In this document: piece after piece, positions 1 through 7,874 of the stretch
Layout: each line of letters opens with the position of its first letter
Numbering within the stretch: the stretch's first letter is position 1
NCBI GenBank assembly: GCA_965215995.1
Contig: OZ244128.1
Location: forward strand, 5,394,001 to 5,458,000
Length of the DNA stretch: 64,000 nucleotides
Direction of reading: 5' to 3'
Source of the DNA: SZUA-309 sp965215995
Lineage (GTDB): Bacteria; Pseudomonadota; Gammaproteobacteria; Pseudomonadales; Azotimanducaceae
Notes under the pieces: generated by a model
What the model was told of the DNA's origin: nothing
The model's input: the letters and a program-made list of their open reading frames with translations, nothing else
Database searches by the model: none
Position numbers and translations under genes: made by a program

Positions 1-1228
1 TCACACAGCGATCGGCACTCACCCGATATGCCTGCCCGTCACGAACGAACGTGACCGCGACGGACTTTGCATCTGCCGCGTGCACGGCTTCTACGACGGT
101 GCTGTTCAGACGTATTCGCACCTCGGCCCCACGCCCATCCAGGCGCTCGTAATCGACCTTTGCGGTCACCACGTCTTCCATGCTGCTGCCTGGGACTGCC
201 TCCGGGAGCAGCGCACGAACCAGCAACCGAGCGACGGAAGCATTGCCATCCGGGAAGTGGAAGATGTACGGCTCGCTGCCCCGGTAGCCATCACGTTTCA
301 CCGTGTGCGCAAGGCCCGGGATACCGCCGCCGTCTCCGTAGGCCTGCACCGCCAGTGCCGGTACCTCGTCCATGCCCACACACCAGAAACTCATCCCCCA
401 GCGCCGGTAGATTTCCAGGATCTGATCGTCTACTTCGGTATGCTTGTGCAGAAACTCCAGATAGCTGATACGGCTCAGATATGCGCGCTTCTCATCGTTG
501 GTCATCCCCGGCAGGTAGTCTCGCTCGTCAGTGAACAGACGCACCAGGTCCGCTCGTGCACGTTCATTCAGCGGAGCATCTGCGGCGAATTCGTGCCAGG
601 GTCGACTGCCGTAGCCGCGGACCAGCTTACGCTGACCGAAGCTCTTCTCATCGAAGGCTATCGCGTAGTCCAGCCCGAGCTTCTCGTACAACGACTGATC
701 GTAGTAGTCGTAGAAGCGCTCGGTATGAACGCCGATCTCCTCGAGCAGACCTCTCGACACATCGGCATAGGCGGAAGGTGTATCGATGGACTCTGTGCCA
801 CCGTAAGCAATCCTGGTCTGCCCACCAATCTGAAACTCATTGCGCTTGGCATGGCCGCCGAAGTCATCGTGGTTGTCCAGCACCAGGACCCGTGCATCCG
901 GGTGGGCCTTGCGATAAAGGTAGGCTGCGGTCAGGCCGCTGATGCCTGCCCCAACAACGATCAGATCGTAGTGCTCACCGGTGTCGCTGCCTGTCCAGGT
1001 GCCTCCCGATACTCGCGCGTGCATGGTTTCCCAGGAGCCTGGGTGAGAACCGCGCAGGCCGGTTGCTGCCGGTGGGTAGTAACCTGCCGGCAGGCGCCAG
1101 TCAGGAGCTGATGATCCAAAAGCCTCGGTCCAGGGACTGGCGAGTGATCCGGTGAGGGCCACACCAAGGCCGATCTGGGTACCATTCAGGAAGTCTCGCC
1201 GGGTGATGCCGGGATTGTTCTTACTCAT
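1..1228 (-). CDS. Tat-exported FAD-dependent oxidoreductase, spermidine-dehydrogenase-like (C-terminus outside window)
   Basis: An open frame of 409 codons runs from an ATG at 1228 off the left edge without a stop. The N-terminus carries a twin-arginine signal (TRRDFLNG, Arg10-Arg11) followed by a hydrophobic stretch ending near residue 30, so export of a folded flavoprotein is expected. A dinucleotide-binding motif VVGAGISG lies at residues 91-98, followed about 30 residues on by a DNHDDFGGHAKRN segment typical of FAD amine oxidases. The general layout resembles the spermidine dehydrogenase (SpdH) type of flavin oxidoreductase, but the substrate cannot be read from the sequence. It is not part of the conserved block to its right and is separated from it by a hairpin-rich gap and an insertion sequence, so it probably belongs to an accessory region. 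Family assignment is from recall of motifs, not a search. Confidence 0.65.
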   Translation of the reverse strand, partial: MSKNNPGITRRDFLNGTQIGLGVALTGSLASPWTEAFGSSAPDWRLPAGYYPPAATGLRGSHPGSWETMHARVSGGTWTGSDTGEHYDLIVVGAGISGLTAAYLYRKAHPDARVLVLDNHDDFGGHAKRNEFQIGGQTRIAYGGTESIDTPSAYADVSRGLLEEIGVHTERFYDYYDQSLYEKLGLDYAIAFDEKSFGQRKLVRGYGSRPWHEFAADAPLNERARADLVRLFTDERDYLPGMTNDEKRAYLSRISYLEFLHKHTEVDDQILEIYRRWGMSFWCVGMDEVPALAVQAYGDGGGIPGLAHTVKRDGYRGSEPYIFHFPDGNASVARLLVRALLPEAVPGSSMEDVVTAKVDYERLDGRGAEVRIRLNSTVVEAVHAADAKSVAVTFVRDGQAYRVSADRCV

Positions 1229-1557
1229 GGGGTCTCCGCGTGACGTGGGGGAACGCTAGCGTGGAATGAGGACTGGGGGAAGATGGGAGGCGAAAACTGG
1301 GTGCGGGATTGTGTTGGGAGTCGATTAAAACGTTTCGAGAAAAAGAATTTATCTATTTGTTTCTATTGTAAATATTGTCCTGATTTTAGATAGAGGTGGG
1401 CCCAGATCTTGGCAGGAGGGATTATTCGGTTTCCGCTTTGGCGGAAACCTCACCCTTCGGGCCGTCGTCGCTTCGCGACAACGTTGTCTCACCCGGAATC
1501 GGAGCGATGCTCCGATTCCGGGTTCGGCTCGAACCCGGGAGGGTACCGCCTTCTACT

Positions 1558-1586
1558 CTCCCTCTCCGCCATGTAAAAAGGGGCCC
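1558..1586 (+). repeat. 29-bp inverted copy of the tRNA-Ser 3' end and terminator arm
   Basis: These 29 bases are the exact reverse complement of 3114-3142. The right copy is the last 14 bases of tRNA-Ser plus its terminator arm; the left copy has no tRNA body attached. Upstream of 1558 the similarity stops. Confidence 0.85.
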
Positions 1587-1592
1587 ATTCGG
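1585..1592. repeat. Target-site duplication, left copy
   Basis: CCATTCGG, identical to 3108-3115 at the other end of the insertion sequence. It contains the 4-nt loop of the original terminator palindrome plus 2 bp of each stem. Confidence 0.7.
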
Positions 1593-1601
1593 AGCCCGTG
1601 T

Positions 1602-1633
1602 AAAAAGGAGGCCATCTCACTCGAGATGGCCTC
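1602..1633 (-). terminator. Rho-independent terminator of the transposase gene
   Basis: Eleven-base-pair perfect stem (1608-1618 with 1623-1633, loop ACTC), followed on the minus strand by a run of five T (A-run at 1602-1606). It lies just after the transposase stop. T-rich bases on the other side may also let it stop plus-strand transcripts. Confidence 0.75.
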
Positions 1634-1646
1634 TTTCTTTTGGGGG

Positions 1647-3044
1647 TCAAGTCGCCAGTGCCTGGCAGAGCCTCTTCGCTCCGACGACGTTGATCGCTCG
1701 GGTGAGGTTGTATGCAGTTACAGCCAGCGCCATTTCTGCTTTCACCTTTTCCAACCCCCTCAACAAGAACCGACCACCGTCCATACGGCTTTTCAGCGTA
1801 CCGAACGGGTGCTCAACCATGGCCTTTCGACGACGCATGATCATTGGATTAGCGTCGACTCGCCTTTCTACCTCATTCAGCACACCTTCCTCGAAGTGCC
1901 GAGTCACCCATCGTTGCTTAGCGCCAGTACATCGCTCTTTAAGCTTGCAGTCACCGCAAGCCGTGCTCGTATACAGGTACAGACGATCTTTCGTTGATTT
2001 GGTCTTCTTAGGCAGATGTTCACCCGCCGGGCAGAGGAAGTAGTCACCCTCAGCCTCATACTGGAACGCTGTCCTATCGAAGTAAGTACCAGCCCCTTGG
2101 CTGTTCACCGATCGTTGAACCGGAAGGTAAGGAACCATCTCATGCGCCTGGCAACGTTTGATTAACCTACCGTTGGAGTAACCGGCATCCGCCAACACTT
2201 CCAGCTTCTTACTCCTAAGTCGTGCTTTGGCACGTCGGGCCATCCGGTACAGTTGGTTCTGGTCGTTCGACTCCTGCACAACATCGACATCGGCAATCAG
2301 CTTGTGCTTGTCATCCACCGCCGTCTGGACGTTGTAGGCGATTCTGCGCGCCTTCATGACCCGTGCATCAGGATCTGTCTCAGGCCGCACCTTAAGCTGC
2401 TGTTCGTCCAGAGACGCGATGTCCTCGGTCAGGCTGTCTCGTTGCGCTCGCAGTGCTTCGAGTGCGGCACGTGTGTCACCATCAGACGGCGGTTCATCGT
2501 CGTCATCATCTAGGTCATCCAGCCAAGCAGCGATCTTCGTATCTACCTGAGCCAGTTCCTTAACCAGATCTCTCCTGCGTAACACCCGGGACGGCGCGTT
2601 ATCCGCCGTGAACTTGCTGCCGTCGATGGCGACCTGTTCGCCGCCATACAAGGACTGTGAGCGACAGAACTGAACAAACGCTGCACAGACGCGCACCAGC
2701 GCTTCGCGGTTATCTACCCGGAAGTTGGCAATGGTCTTGAAGTCCGGCGCCAGACGGTTCAGCAACCACAGCACCTCGATGTTCTTATGGCACTCCCGCT
2801 CCAGCCGACGGCAGCTACGAATCCGGTACATATAACCGTACAGGTAGAGCTTCAGGAGATCGCCAGGGTGGTAAGGGGGACGGCCAGTCTCTCTTGCCTC
2901 GATGCGAACAAAGCCTAATCGCTTGAGATCAAGTGAGTCCACGAAGGCGTCGATTACTCGTACCGCGTTGTCTTCGTCAATCAGGTCATCCAGACGCTCT
3001 GGGAACAACGTGGCTTGATCCCGACTCTGTCCCTGTACATGCAT
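1647..3044 (-). CDS. IS1182-family DDE transposase
   Basis: A 465-residue transposase that cuts and joins DNA ends to move the surrounding element. Catalytic triad candidates are visible: Asp141 in the context IDGSKF, Asp286 in LADAGYS and Glu411 in VEHPFGTLK, the normal IS1182/IS5-superfamily spacing. A C-terminal Cys cluster (CGDCKLKERC) precedes the last catalytic residue. An acidic low-complexity patch (DDLDDDDDE) lies near residue 180. The frame is open back to 3074, but that start would lie inside a hairpin that ends in a T-run, so I chose the ATG at 3044 (MHVQGQSRDQ). There is no frameshift or truncation, so the element may still be active. Confidence 0.88.
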   Translation of the reverse strand: MHVQGQSRDQATLFPERLDDLIDEDNAVRVIDAFVDSLDLKRLGFVRIEARETGRPPYHPGDLLKLYLYGYMYRIRSCRRLERECHKNIEVLWLLNRLAPDFKTIANFRVDNREALVRVCAAFVQFCRSQSLYGGEQVAIDGSKFTADNAPSRVLRRRDLVKELAQVDTKIAAWLDDLDDDDDEPPSDGDTRAALEALRAQRDSLTEDIASLDEQQLKVRPETDPDARVMKARRIAYNVQTAVDDKHKLIADVDVVQESNDQNQLYRMARRAKARLRSKKLEVLADAGYSNGRLIKRCQAHEMVPYLPVQRSVNSQGAGTYFDRTAFQYEAEGDYFLCPAGEHLPKKTKSTKDRLYLYTSTACGDCKLKERCTGAKQRWVTRHFEEGVLNEVERRVDANPMIMRRRKAMVEHPFGTLKSRMDGGRFLLRGLEKVKAEMALAVTAYNLTRAINVVGAKRLCQALAT

Positions 3045-3074
3045 AAAAAAATGCCCGCAACAACGTGCGGGCAT
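3045..3074 (-). terminator. Hairpin plus T-run in front of the transposase gene
   Basis: Nine-base-pair stem (ATGCCCGCA at 3051-3059 with 3066-3074, loop of 6), followed on the minus strand by a T-run that runs up to the transposase ATG. This has terminator form and sits upstream of the gene, so it should stop transcripts entering from outside, a known way for insertion sequences to limit their own activation. Confidence 0.6.
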
Positions 3075-3107
3075 TTTCTCAAAGGGCTTGGGCTATTTAC
3101 ACAGCCT

Positions 3108-3115
3108 CCATTCGG
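3108..3115. repeat. Target-site duplication, right copy
   Basis: CCATTCGG, the partner of the copy at 1585-1592. Confidence 0.7.
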
Positions 3116-3128
3116 GCCCCTTTTTACA

Positions 3129-3217
3129 TGGCGGAGAGGGAGGGATTCGAACCCTCGATAGGGGTTACCTATACGCCCTTAGCAGGGGCGCGCCTTCAGC
3201 CACTCGGCCACCTCTCC
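3129..3217 (-). tRNA. tRNA-Ser (anticodon GCU)
   Basis: An 89-nt class II tRNA with encoded CCA. The acceptor stem GGAGAGG pairs with CCTCTCC (3133-3139), the discriminator is G, the anticodon loop CTGCTAA gives anticodon GCU, and a long variable arm (GTATAGG...CCTATC) and a T-loop GTTCGAATC are present. It reads Ser codons AGC/AGU. It lies 38 nt beyond the lysC stop, as in other gammaproteobacteria where alaS, lysC, csrA and tRNA-Ser are clustered, but csrA is absent here. Its terminator is interrupted by the insertion sequence. Confidence 0.95.
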
Positions 3218-3255
3218 GTGAGCGCGGCAAGTGTACCGCAATTCCATCAGCCGTA

Positions 3256-4545
3256 TCAGGTTGTGGCCTCCTCCTCTACCGCGTCTTCACCCAGGTTGAA
3301 CTCGCTGTGGATGCAGCGTACGGCAAGTTCCAGATAGCGTTCGGCGACCACCACCGAGATTTTGATCTCCGATGTCGCAATCATGAGAATGTTGATGTTC
3401 TCCGCAGCCAGGGCATCGAACATACGCGTAGCCACACCGGCATGGGAACGCATACCGACCCCGACAACAGAAACTTTGGCGATCTTGTTGTCGCCGGCAA
3501 GCTCGCGAGCACCGATGCTCTGCTGCACTTGCGTGAGCAGCTCGAGTGTTCGCTCGTAATCGCCGCGCTTCACGGTGATCGTGAGCAGCTCGAGTGTTCG
3601 CTCGTAATCGCCGCGCTTCACGGTGAAGGTGAAGTCGGTGAGACCGTCCGCCCCCGTGTTCTGCACGATCATGTCCACCTCTATCGGCGCGCGGCCGACG
3701 GGACCCAGAATCTTTGAGGCGATACCAGGCAGGTCCGGCACACCGGACATGGTGATCTTGGCTTCATCGCGCGCGTAGGCGATACCGGAAACAATGGGTT
3801 GTTCCATATTCGTCTTCTCAACGGTGATCAGCGTCCCGGGCCCCTCTTCGAAGCTCGACAGCACTCGCAATGGGACTCGATATTTGCCCGCAAACTCCAC
3901 GGACCGGGGATGCAGAACTTTAGAACCGAGAGACGCCAGCTCCAGCATCTCCTCGAAAGTAATGAGATCGAGACGCCGCGCATCATCGACGATACGCGGA
4001 TCCGCGGTGTAAACGCCATCCACGTCCGTGCAGATGTGGCACTCGTCCACTCCCAGCGCCGCCGCCACGGCGACCGCCGTTGTATCGGACCCACCACGAC
4101 CCAGCGTGTTCAGATTTCCGTCGGCGTCAACACCCTGGAAGCCGGCAATCACCGGCGTGATCCCGGCATCGAGATCCGACTTCAGAGCCTCCGTATCGAT
4201 CTCCTTGATGCGTGCCCGCCCGAAATTGCCGTCTGTGCGGATGCAGACCTGATCACCCAGGTATGACTTCGCTGAAACGCCCAGCTCCTGAAGTGCCATG
4301 GCCAGCAGAGCAATCGTCACCTGCTCGCCAGATGACAGCAGCACGTCCATCTCCCTGGCTGGTGGCCGGGTCGCCATGCTGCGGCCCAGACTCTCCAGAC
4401 GGTTGGTTTCCCCACTCATCGCGGAGACCACCACCAGTACCTGATGACCCTGGGCGCGGTAGCCGCGTACCCGTTCGGCAACCGCCTGGATCCGCTCCAC
4501 ACTGCCGACGCTGGTGCCGCCGTACTTCTGCACGATCAAACCCAT
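3256..4545 (-). CDS. lysC: Aspartate kinase with duplicated segment in first ACT domain
   Basis: Phosphorylates L-aspartate, the first step of the Asp pathway to lysine, threonine, methionine and diaminopimelate. The N-terminal kinase motif KYGGTSVGS is at residues 5-13 and SGGEQ-type catalytic elements appear as LLSSGEQVT; two ACT domains form the C-terminal regulatory half. The frame extends upstream to 4689 but inside alaS; ATG 4545, 4 nt after the alaS stop, matches the family N-terminus. The protein has 429 residues; the 16 residues ITVKRGDYERTLELLT occur twice in tandem in ACT1, and without one copy the length would be 413, close to the usual 411-413. DapC, DapD and DapE of the same pathway are encoded in this window at 40791-44290. 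Confidence 0.93.
   Translation of the reverse strand: MGLIVQKYGGTSVGSVERIQAVAERVRGYRAQGHQVLVVVSAMSGETNRLESLGRSMATRPPAREMDVLLSSGEQVTIALLAMALQELGVSAKSYLGDQVCIRTDGNFGRARIKEIDTEALKSDLDAGITPVIAGFQGVDADGNLNTLGRGGSDTTAVAVAAALGVDECHICTDVDGVYTADPRIVDDARRLDLITFEEMLELASLGSKVLHPRSVEFAGKYRVPLRVLSSFEEGPGTLITVEKTNMEQPIVSGIAYARDEAKITMSGVPDLPGIASKILGPVGRAPIEVDMIVQNTGADGLTDFTFTVKRGDYERTLELLTITVKRGDYERTLELLTQVQQSIGARELAGDNKIAKVSVVGVGMRSHAGVATRMFDALAAENINILMIATSEIKISVVVAERYLELAVRCIHSEFNLGEDAVEEEATT
3533..3628. repeat. 48-bp in-frame tandem duplication within lysC
   Basis: Two adjacent copies, 3533-3580 and 3581-3628, with the first 46 bases identical and the last 2 different (TC against AG). It adds exactly 16 codons. 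Confidence 0.9.
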
Positions 4546-4549
4546 GCTT

Positions 4550-7162
4550 TCAGCCGTCCAGCCGCCCGCGCACCCAGTCAGGCACGGAGGCCAGTGCCTC
4601 GCCGAGCGCTTCGGGTTTATCGCCACCGCCTGCTCGCGCCATGTCAGGTCGGCCACCGCCTTTGGCACCCACCTGAGCACCGACCGCATTGATCAGATCC
4701 GGCGCAGTGATCCGATCCGTCAGGTCTTTGCTCACGCCAGCAACCAAACTGACTTTGCCGCCAGCGACATGCCCGAGCACGATGGCCGTGCTGCCGAGTT
4801 TCGATTTCAGCGTGTCGAGGGTCTGCATCAAGGCCTTGCTGTCCCCCTCCACTTGAGCGGCCAGCACCTTGATACCAGTCACTTCCAGCGCTTGATCAGC
4901 CAGATCCGAACCCTGACTGGCAGCCAGTTTTTCCTGCACCTGGGCAAGCTCCCGGCCAAGTCGCTTGTTCTCGTCAAGCACGGCGCCGACCTTGTCTGCC
5001 ACATCGGCACGACCGCCTCTGACAAGCTCAGCAACGCGCTTCAGCGCATCTTCCGCCTCCAGGGTCCAGGCAAGCGCTGCCGGTCCGGTCACAGCTTCGA
5101 TACGACGCACCCCGGCAGCAATGCCCGTTTCACCGGTGATCCGAAACAGGCCGATGTCTCCTGTGCGGTCCACGTGCGTACCTCCACAGAGCTCCACAGA
5201 GTAATCACCACCCATGGACAGCACCCTGACTTCATTGCCGTACTTTTCGCCGAACAGCGCCATGGCACCCTTCTCGATGGCATCGTCGTAACTCATCTCG
5301 GCCACTTCCACTGGAGAGTTCGCCTGGATCTGCTCATTGACCATTGCTTCCACGGCTCTCAGCTCTTTCTCACCGACCGGTTCACTGTGCGAGAAGTCGA
5401 AGCGCAGCCGATCGGGCGCTACCAGTGAACCCTTCTGCTGCACGTGGGCACCCAGCACATGACGCAGGGCCGCGTGCATGAGGTGGGTCGCGGAGTGATT
5501 GAGCTTGATCAGACGACGGCGTTCCGCATCGATTGCGGCGTGCACCTTGTCCCCTGATCTCATCTCACCCTCGACGAGCTCACCGATGTGCAGGAACTGA
5601 TCACCCGCGATCTGCGTATCGGTTACCCTGAATTTACCGGCATCACTGTCGATCAGGCCCGTATCGCCAATCTGGCCACCGGACTCTGCGTAGAACGGTG
5701 TCTCATCAAGCACCACCACACCGGCTTCGCCTTGAGTGAGGTGTTCGATGGGTGTGCCTTGCGGATCAAACAGCCCCGTCACCCGAGAGTCTCCAGCGAC
5801 CGCCGTGTAGCCGGTGAATGCCACCTTGCCATCCGTGTGGATCAGCTGACCAAGCTTTGCGTCGAACCTCGCAGCGGCACGACCACGAGCTCGTTGCGCT
5901 TCCATGGCGGTCTGGAAACCTTCCATGTCCACCTCGAGCCCCCGCTCCCGGGCCACATCTGCGGTCAGATCAACCGGAAAACCATAGGTGTCGTAAAGCT
6001 GAAACACCACATCGCCAGGGATTTCCTTGCCATCAAGCTCATTAATGGTGCCGTCTAAGAGCTCCATTCCCTGATTCAGCGTTTCTGCGAACCGTGCCTC
6101 CTCGCGCGCCAGCACCCGCACGATCTCTTCCTGATGGTCAGTGAGAATGGGATAAGCCTCACCCATCTCCTCCACCAGGGGGCTCACCAGCTTGTGAAAG
6201 AACGGCTCGGTCATGTCCAGCTTGTAACCGTGCCGAAGCCCTCGCCGGATAATCCGACGCAGCACGTAACTCCGGTCCTCATTGCCGGGAATGACACCAT
6301 CTGCGATCAGGAAGGCGGCAGAGCGAATATGATCGGCAATCACGCGCAGCGAGGCATTCTGCAGCATGGCCTGCTCGTCATTGAAACCTGCCATCTGCCC
6401 AGCAGCTCGAATCAGCTTTCGGAACAGATCGATTTCGTAGTTGCTGTGCACCCCTTGCAGAATGGCCGCCATCCGTTCGAGGCCCAGTCCCGTATCTACC
6501 CCGGGTTGAGGCAGTGGCACCAGCTCTCCGTCGGGCGACCTGTCGTACTGGGGAAAGACCAGATTCCAGAACTCGATGTACCGATCGCCGTCCTCTTCCG
6601 GTGAGCCAGGCGGGCCGCCCTCCACTTCCGGGCCGTGATCGAAGAAGAGCTCCGTACAGGGTCCGCAAGGTCCGGTATCACCCATGGCCCAGAAGTTGTC
6701 TTCAATATCGATCACCCGCTCCCGTGGCAGACCGATCTTTTCTTCCCAGAGCTGGCGGGACTCTTCGTCTGTGGGGTGTACCGTCACCCAGATCTTCTCG
6801 ACGGGCAGCTTCAGGACTTCCGTCACAAACTCCCAGGCCCAGCTGATGGTTTCTTCCTTGAAGTAGCCGCCGAAGCTGAAGTTCCCCATCATCTCGAAGA
6901 ACGTGTGATGACGAGCCGTATAACCCACGTTCTCCAGATCGTTGTGCTTGCCACCGGCACGCACACACCGCTGGGCCGATGCCGCCCGATTGAAGCCCAG
7001 ATCTTCCCGCCCTAGCAACGCATCCTTGAACTGAACCATGCCCGCGTTGGTGAACAACAGAGTCGGGTCATTGGCAGGCACCAGTGTGCTGGATGGCACG
7101 ACCTGGTGGCCCCGCTCCTCGAAGAAGGCTAGGTAGGCAGCTCTGAGCTCGGCTGTATTCAT
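4550..7162 (-). CDS. alaS: Alanine-tRNA ligase
   Basis: Charges tRNA-Ala in the cytoplasm and edits mischarged Ser and Gly. At 870 residues it is full length (E. coli 876). The class II aminoacylation core is at the N-terminus (motif with NVGYTARHHTFFEMMGNFSFG near residue 85), the editing-domain zinc ligands are HSATHLMHA (HxxxH) and CGGTHVDRTG, and the DHHA1-type C-terminal end contains VGAKGGGRPDMARAGG. lysC follows after 4 nt, so the two are likely co-transcribed. recX and recA lie upstream in the same direction, a common gammaproteobacterial order. Confidence 0.97.
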   Translation of the reverse strand: MNTAELRAAYLAFFEERGHQVVPSSTLVPANDPTLLFTNAGMVQFKDALLGREDLGFNRAASAQRCVRAGGKHNDLENVGYTARHHTFFEMMGNFSFGGYFKEETISWAWEFVTEVLKLPVEKIWVTVHPTDEESRQLWEEKIGLPRERVIDIEDNFWAMGDTGPCGPCTELFFDHGPEVEGGPPGSPEEDGDRYIEFWNLVFPQYDRSPDGELVPLPQPGVDTGLGLERMAAILQGVHSNYEIDLFRKLIRAAGQMAGFNDEQAMLQNASLRVIADHIRSAAFLIADGVIPGNEDRSYVLRRIIRRGLRHGYKLDMTEPFFHKLVSPLVEEMGEAYPILTDHQEEIVRVLAREEARFAETLNQGMELLDGTINELDGKEIPGDVVFQLYDTYGFPVDLTADVARERGLEVDMEGFQTAMEAQRARGRAAARFDAKLGQLIHTDGKVAFTGYTAVAGDSRVTGLFDPQGTPIEHLTQGEAGVVVLDETPFYAESGGQIGDTGLIDSDAGKFRVTDTQIAGDQFLHIGELVEGEMRSGDKVHAAIDAERRRLIKLNHSATHLMHAALRHVLGAHVQQKGSLVAPDRLRFDFSHSEPVGEKELRAVEAMVNEQIQANSPVEVAEMSYDDAIEKGAMALFGEKYGNEVRVLSMGGDYSVELCGGTHVDRTGDIGLFRITGETGIAAGVRRIEAVTGPAALAWTLEAEDALKRVAELVRGGRADVADKVGAVLDENKRLGRELAQVQEKLAASQGSDLADQALEVTGIKVLAAQVEGDSKALMQTLDTLKSKLGSTAIVLGHVAGGKVSLVAGVSKDLTDRITAPDLINAVGAQVGAKGGGRPDMARAGGGDKPEALGEALASVPDWVRGRLDG

Positions 7163-7288
7163 CGTTCCGGTCTTCCGGGTGCTGAGTGAAGGGGTAGCTA
7201 TGAAAAAAGCGCGCCAGTATACGGGAGCACAGCCCGGATTTCAGCGCTTTCCGGCCGGTGCTGTGCGGTGTGCGGAAGCCTGCTTAGC

Positions 7289-7864
7289 TCAGTATGTCTG
7301 ACCGCCGAGAACCCGGTAGATCAGATCGGAAGGAAAACCTCTACGGGCAAGATATCGAGCTTGAACGGCCCACTCATCCCGGTTGCCAGGGGGCTCGCCA
7401 TATTTCTTCGCCAGGCTTTCCAGAGCCACGGACTCCCAGAACTCAGCAGGCTCTGTGAGCTGGCGTTCGAGCACGCCTTCAGCAACGCCCTTTGCGCCCA
7501 GCTCCTGACGGATCTTCACCGGTCCGTAACCGCGCTGAACCCGGCTGCGAATGAGCCCTTCGGCGAAGCGTTCGTCCGACTGCAGATCGTGTTCGAGCAG
7601 GTAGTCCATTACTTGCTCGATGAGTACCGGATCATGCCCTTTGCGCCTGAGCTTGCGCTCCAGCTCACGGCGGCCGTGCTCGCGTTGCCCGAGAGAGCGT
7701 ACGGCCGCGTTCAGTGCTGCCCGGTAATCCATATCTCTCTTCGGAGACGATCGCTCAGAAGAGGCATCAGGCGATTGATCGGCTTCCAGCGGTCCGGGCT
7801 CCAGAGCTGCGGACGTTACGTCCGCAGGTACTGGATCCAAGCTGGAAGAGGTCCGGGAAGGCAT
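7289..7864 (-). CDS. recX: Regulatory protein RecX
   Basis: Small all-helical modulator that binds RecA filaments and limits recombinase activity. Three-helix repeats are recognisable around RREHGRRELERKLRRKG-like text, HDLQSDERFAEGLIRSR and the C-terminal RYLARRGFPSDLIYRVL. The first conventional start gives 191 residues with a Ser/Pro-rich, non-conserved first 44 residues; Met45 (7732, MDYRAALN) is an alternative start giving a typical 147-residue protein. It lies 10 nt after recA, the usual coupling that makes RecX from read-through of the recA message. Confidence 0.92.
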   Translation of the reverse strand: MPSRTSSSLDPVPADVTSAALEPGPLEADQSPDASSERSSPKRDMDYRAALNAAVRSLGQREHGRRELERKLRRKGHDPVLIEQVMDYLLEHDLQSDERFAEGLIRSRVQRGYGPVKIRQELGAKGVAEGVLERQLTEPAEFWESVALESLAKKYGEPPGNRDEWAVQARYLARRGFPSDLIYRVLGGQTY

Positions 7865-7874
7865 CTGATCCGAA

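Larger units (their letters stand above)
1229..1592. other. Non-coding gap with clustered perfect hairpins
   Basis: No convincing gene lies here. The part next to the flavoprotein start (about 1318-1395) is A/T-rich and may hold its promoter. From 1428 the sequence is a chain of palindromes: arms GGTTTCCGC/GCGGAAACC at 1428-1449, a 15-bp stem at 1491-1523 with a 3-nt loop, and a 9-bp stem at 1518-1538 (arms CCGGGTTCG/CGAACCCGG, loop GCT) that shares bases with the previous one, so the two cannot form together. An inverted copy of the tRNA-Ser 3' end and terminator follows at 1558-1586. Confidence 0.6.
1593..3107 (-). mobile_element. IS1182-family insertion sequence, complete, about 1.5 kb
   Basis: The element holds one intact DDE transposase gene. 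Its ends are imperfect inverted repeats: AGCCCGTGTAAAAAG at 1593 and, read from the other end, AGGCTGTGTAAATAG at 3107 (12 of 15 match). It is flanked by an identical 8-bp direct repeat, CCATTCGG, at 1585-1592 and 3108-3115, the likely target duplication. Removing the element and one repeat copy restores a perfect 29-bp-arm palindrome centred on the loop ATTC, which is the terminator of the neighbouring tRNA-Ser gene. Hairpins with T-runs lie inside both ends and would block transcription into and out of the element. Exact ends are inferred from these repeats. Confidence 0.85.

Noticed and set aside
80..1111. 343-codon open frame on the plus strand at the left edge
   Set aside because: Opposite strand encodes the Tat flavoprotein with clear motifs; this frame has none.
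1558..1571. Possible second tRNA gene from the CTCTCCGCCA end
   Set aside because: Only the last 14 bases match tRNA-Ser; no cloverleaf upstream.
1396..2043. 215-codon plus-strand frame across hairpins and the insertion sequence
   Set aside because: Crosses the IS end and terminator hairpins; low-complexity shadow of the transposase.
4545..4689. Longer LysC N-terminus from ATG 4689
   Set aside because: Lies inside alaS and is not similar to any kinase N-terminus.
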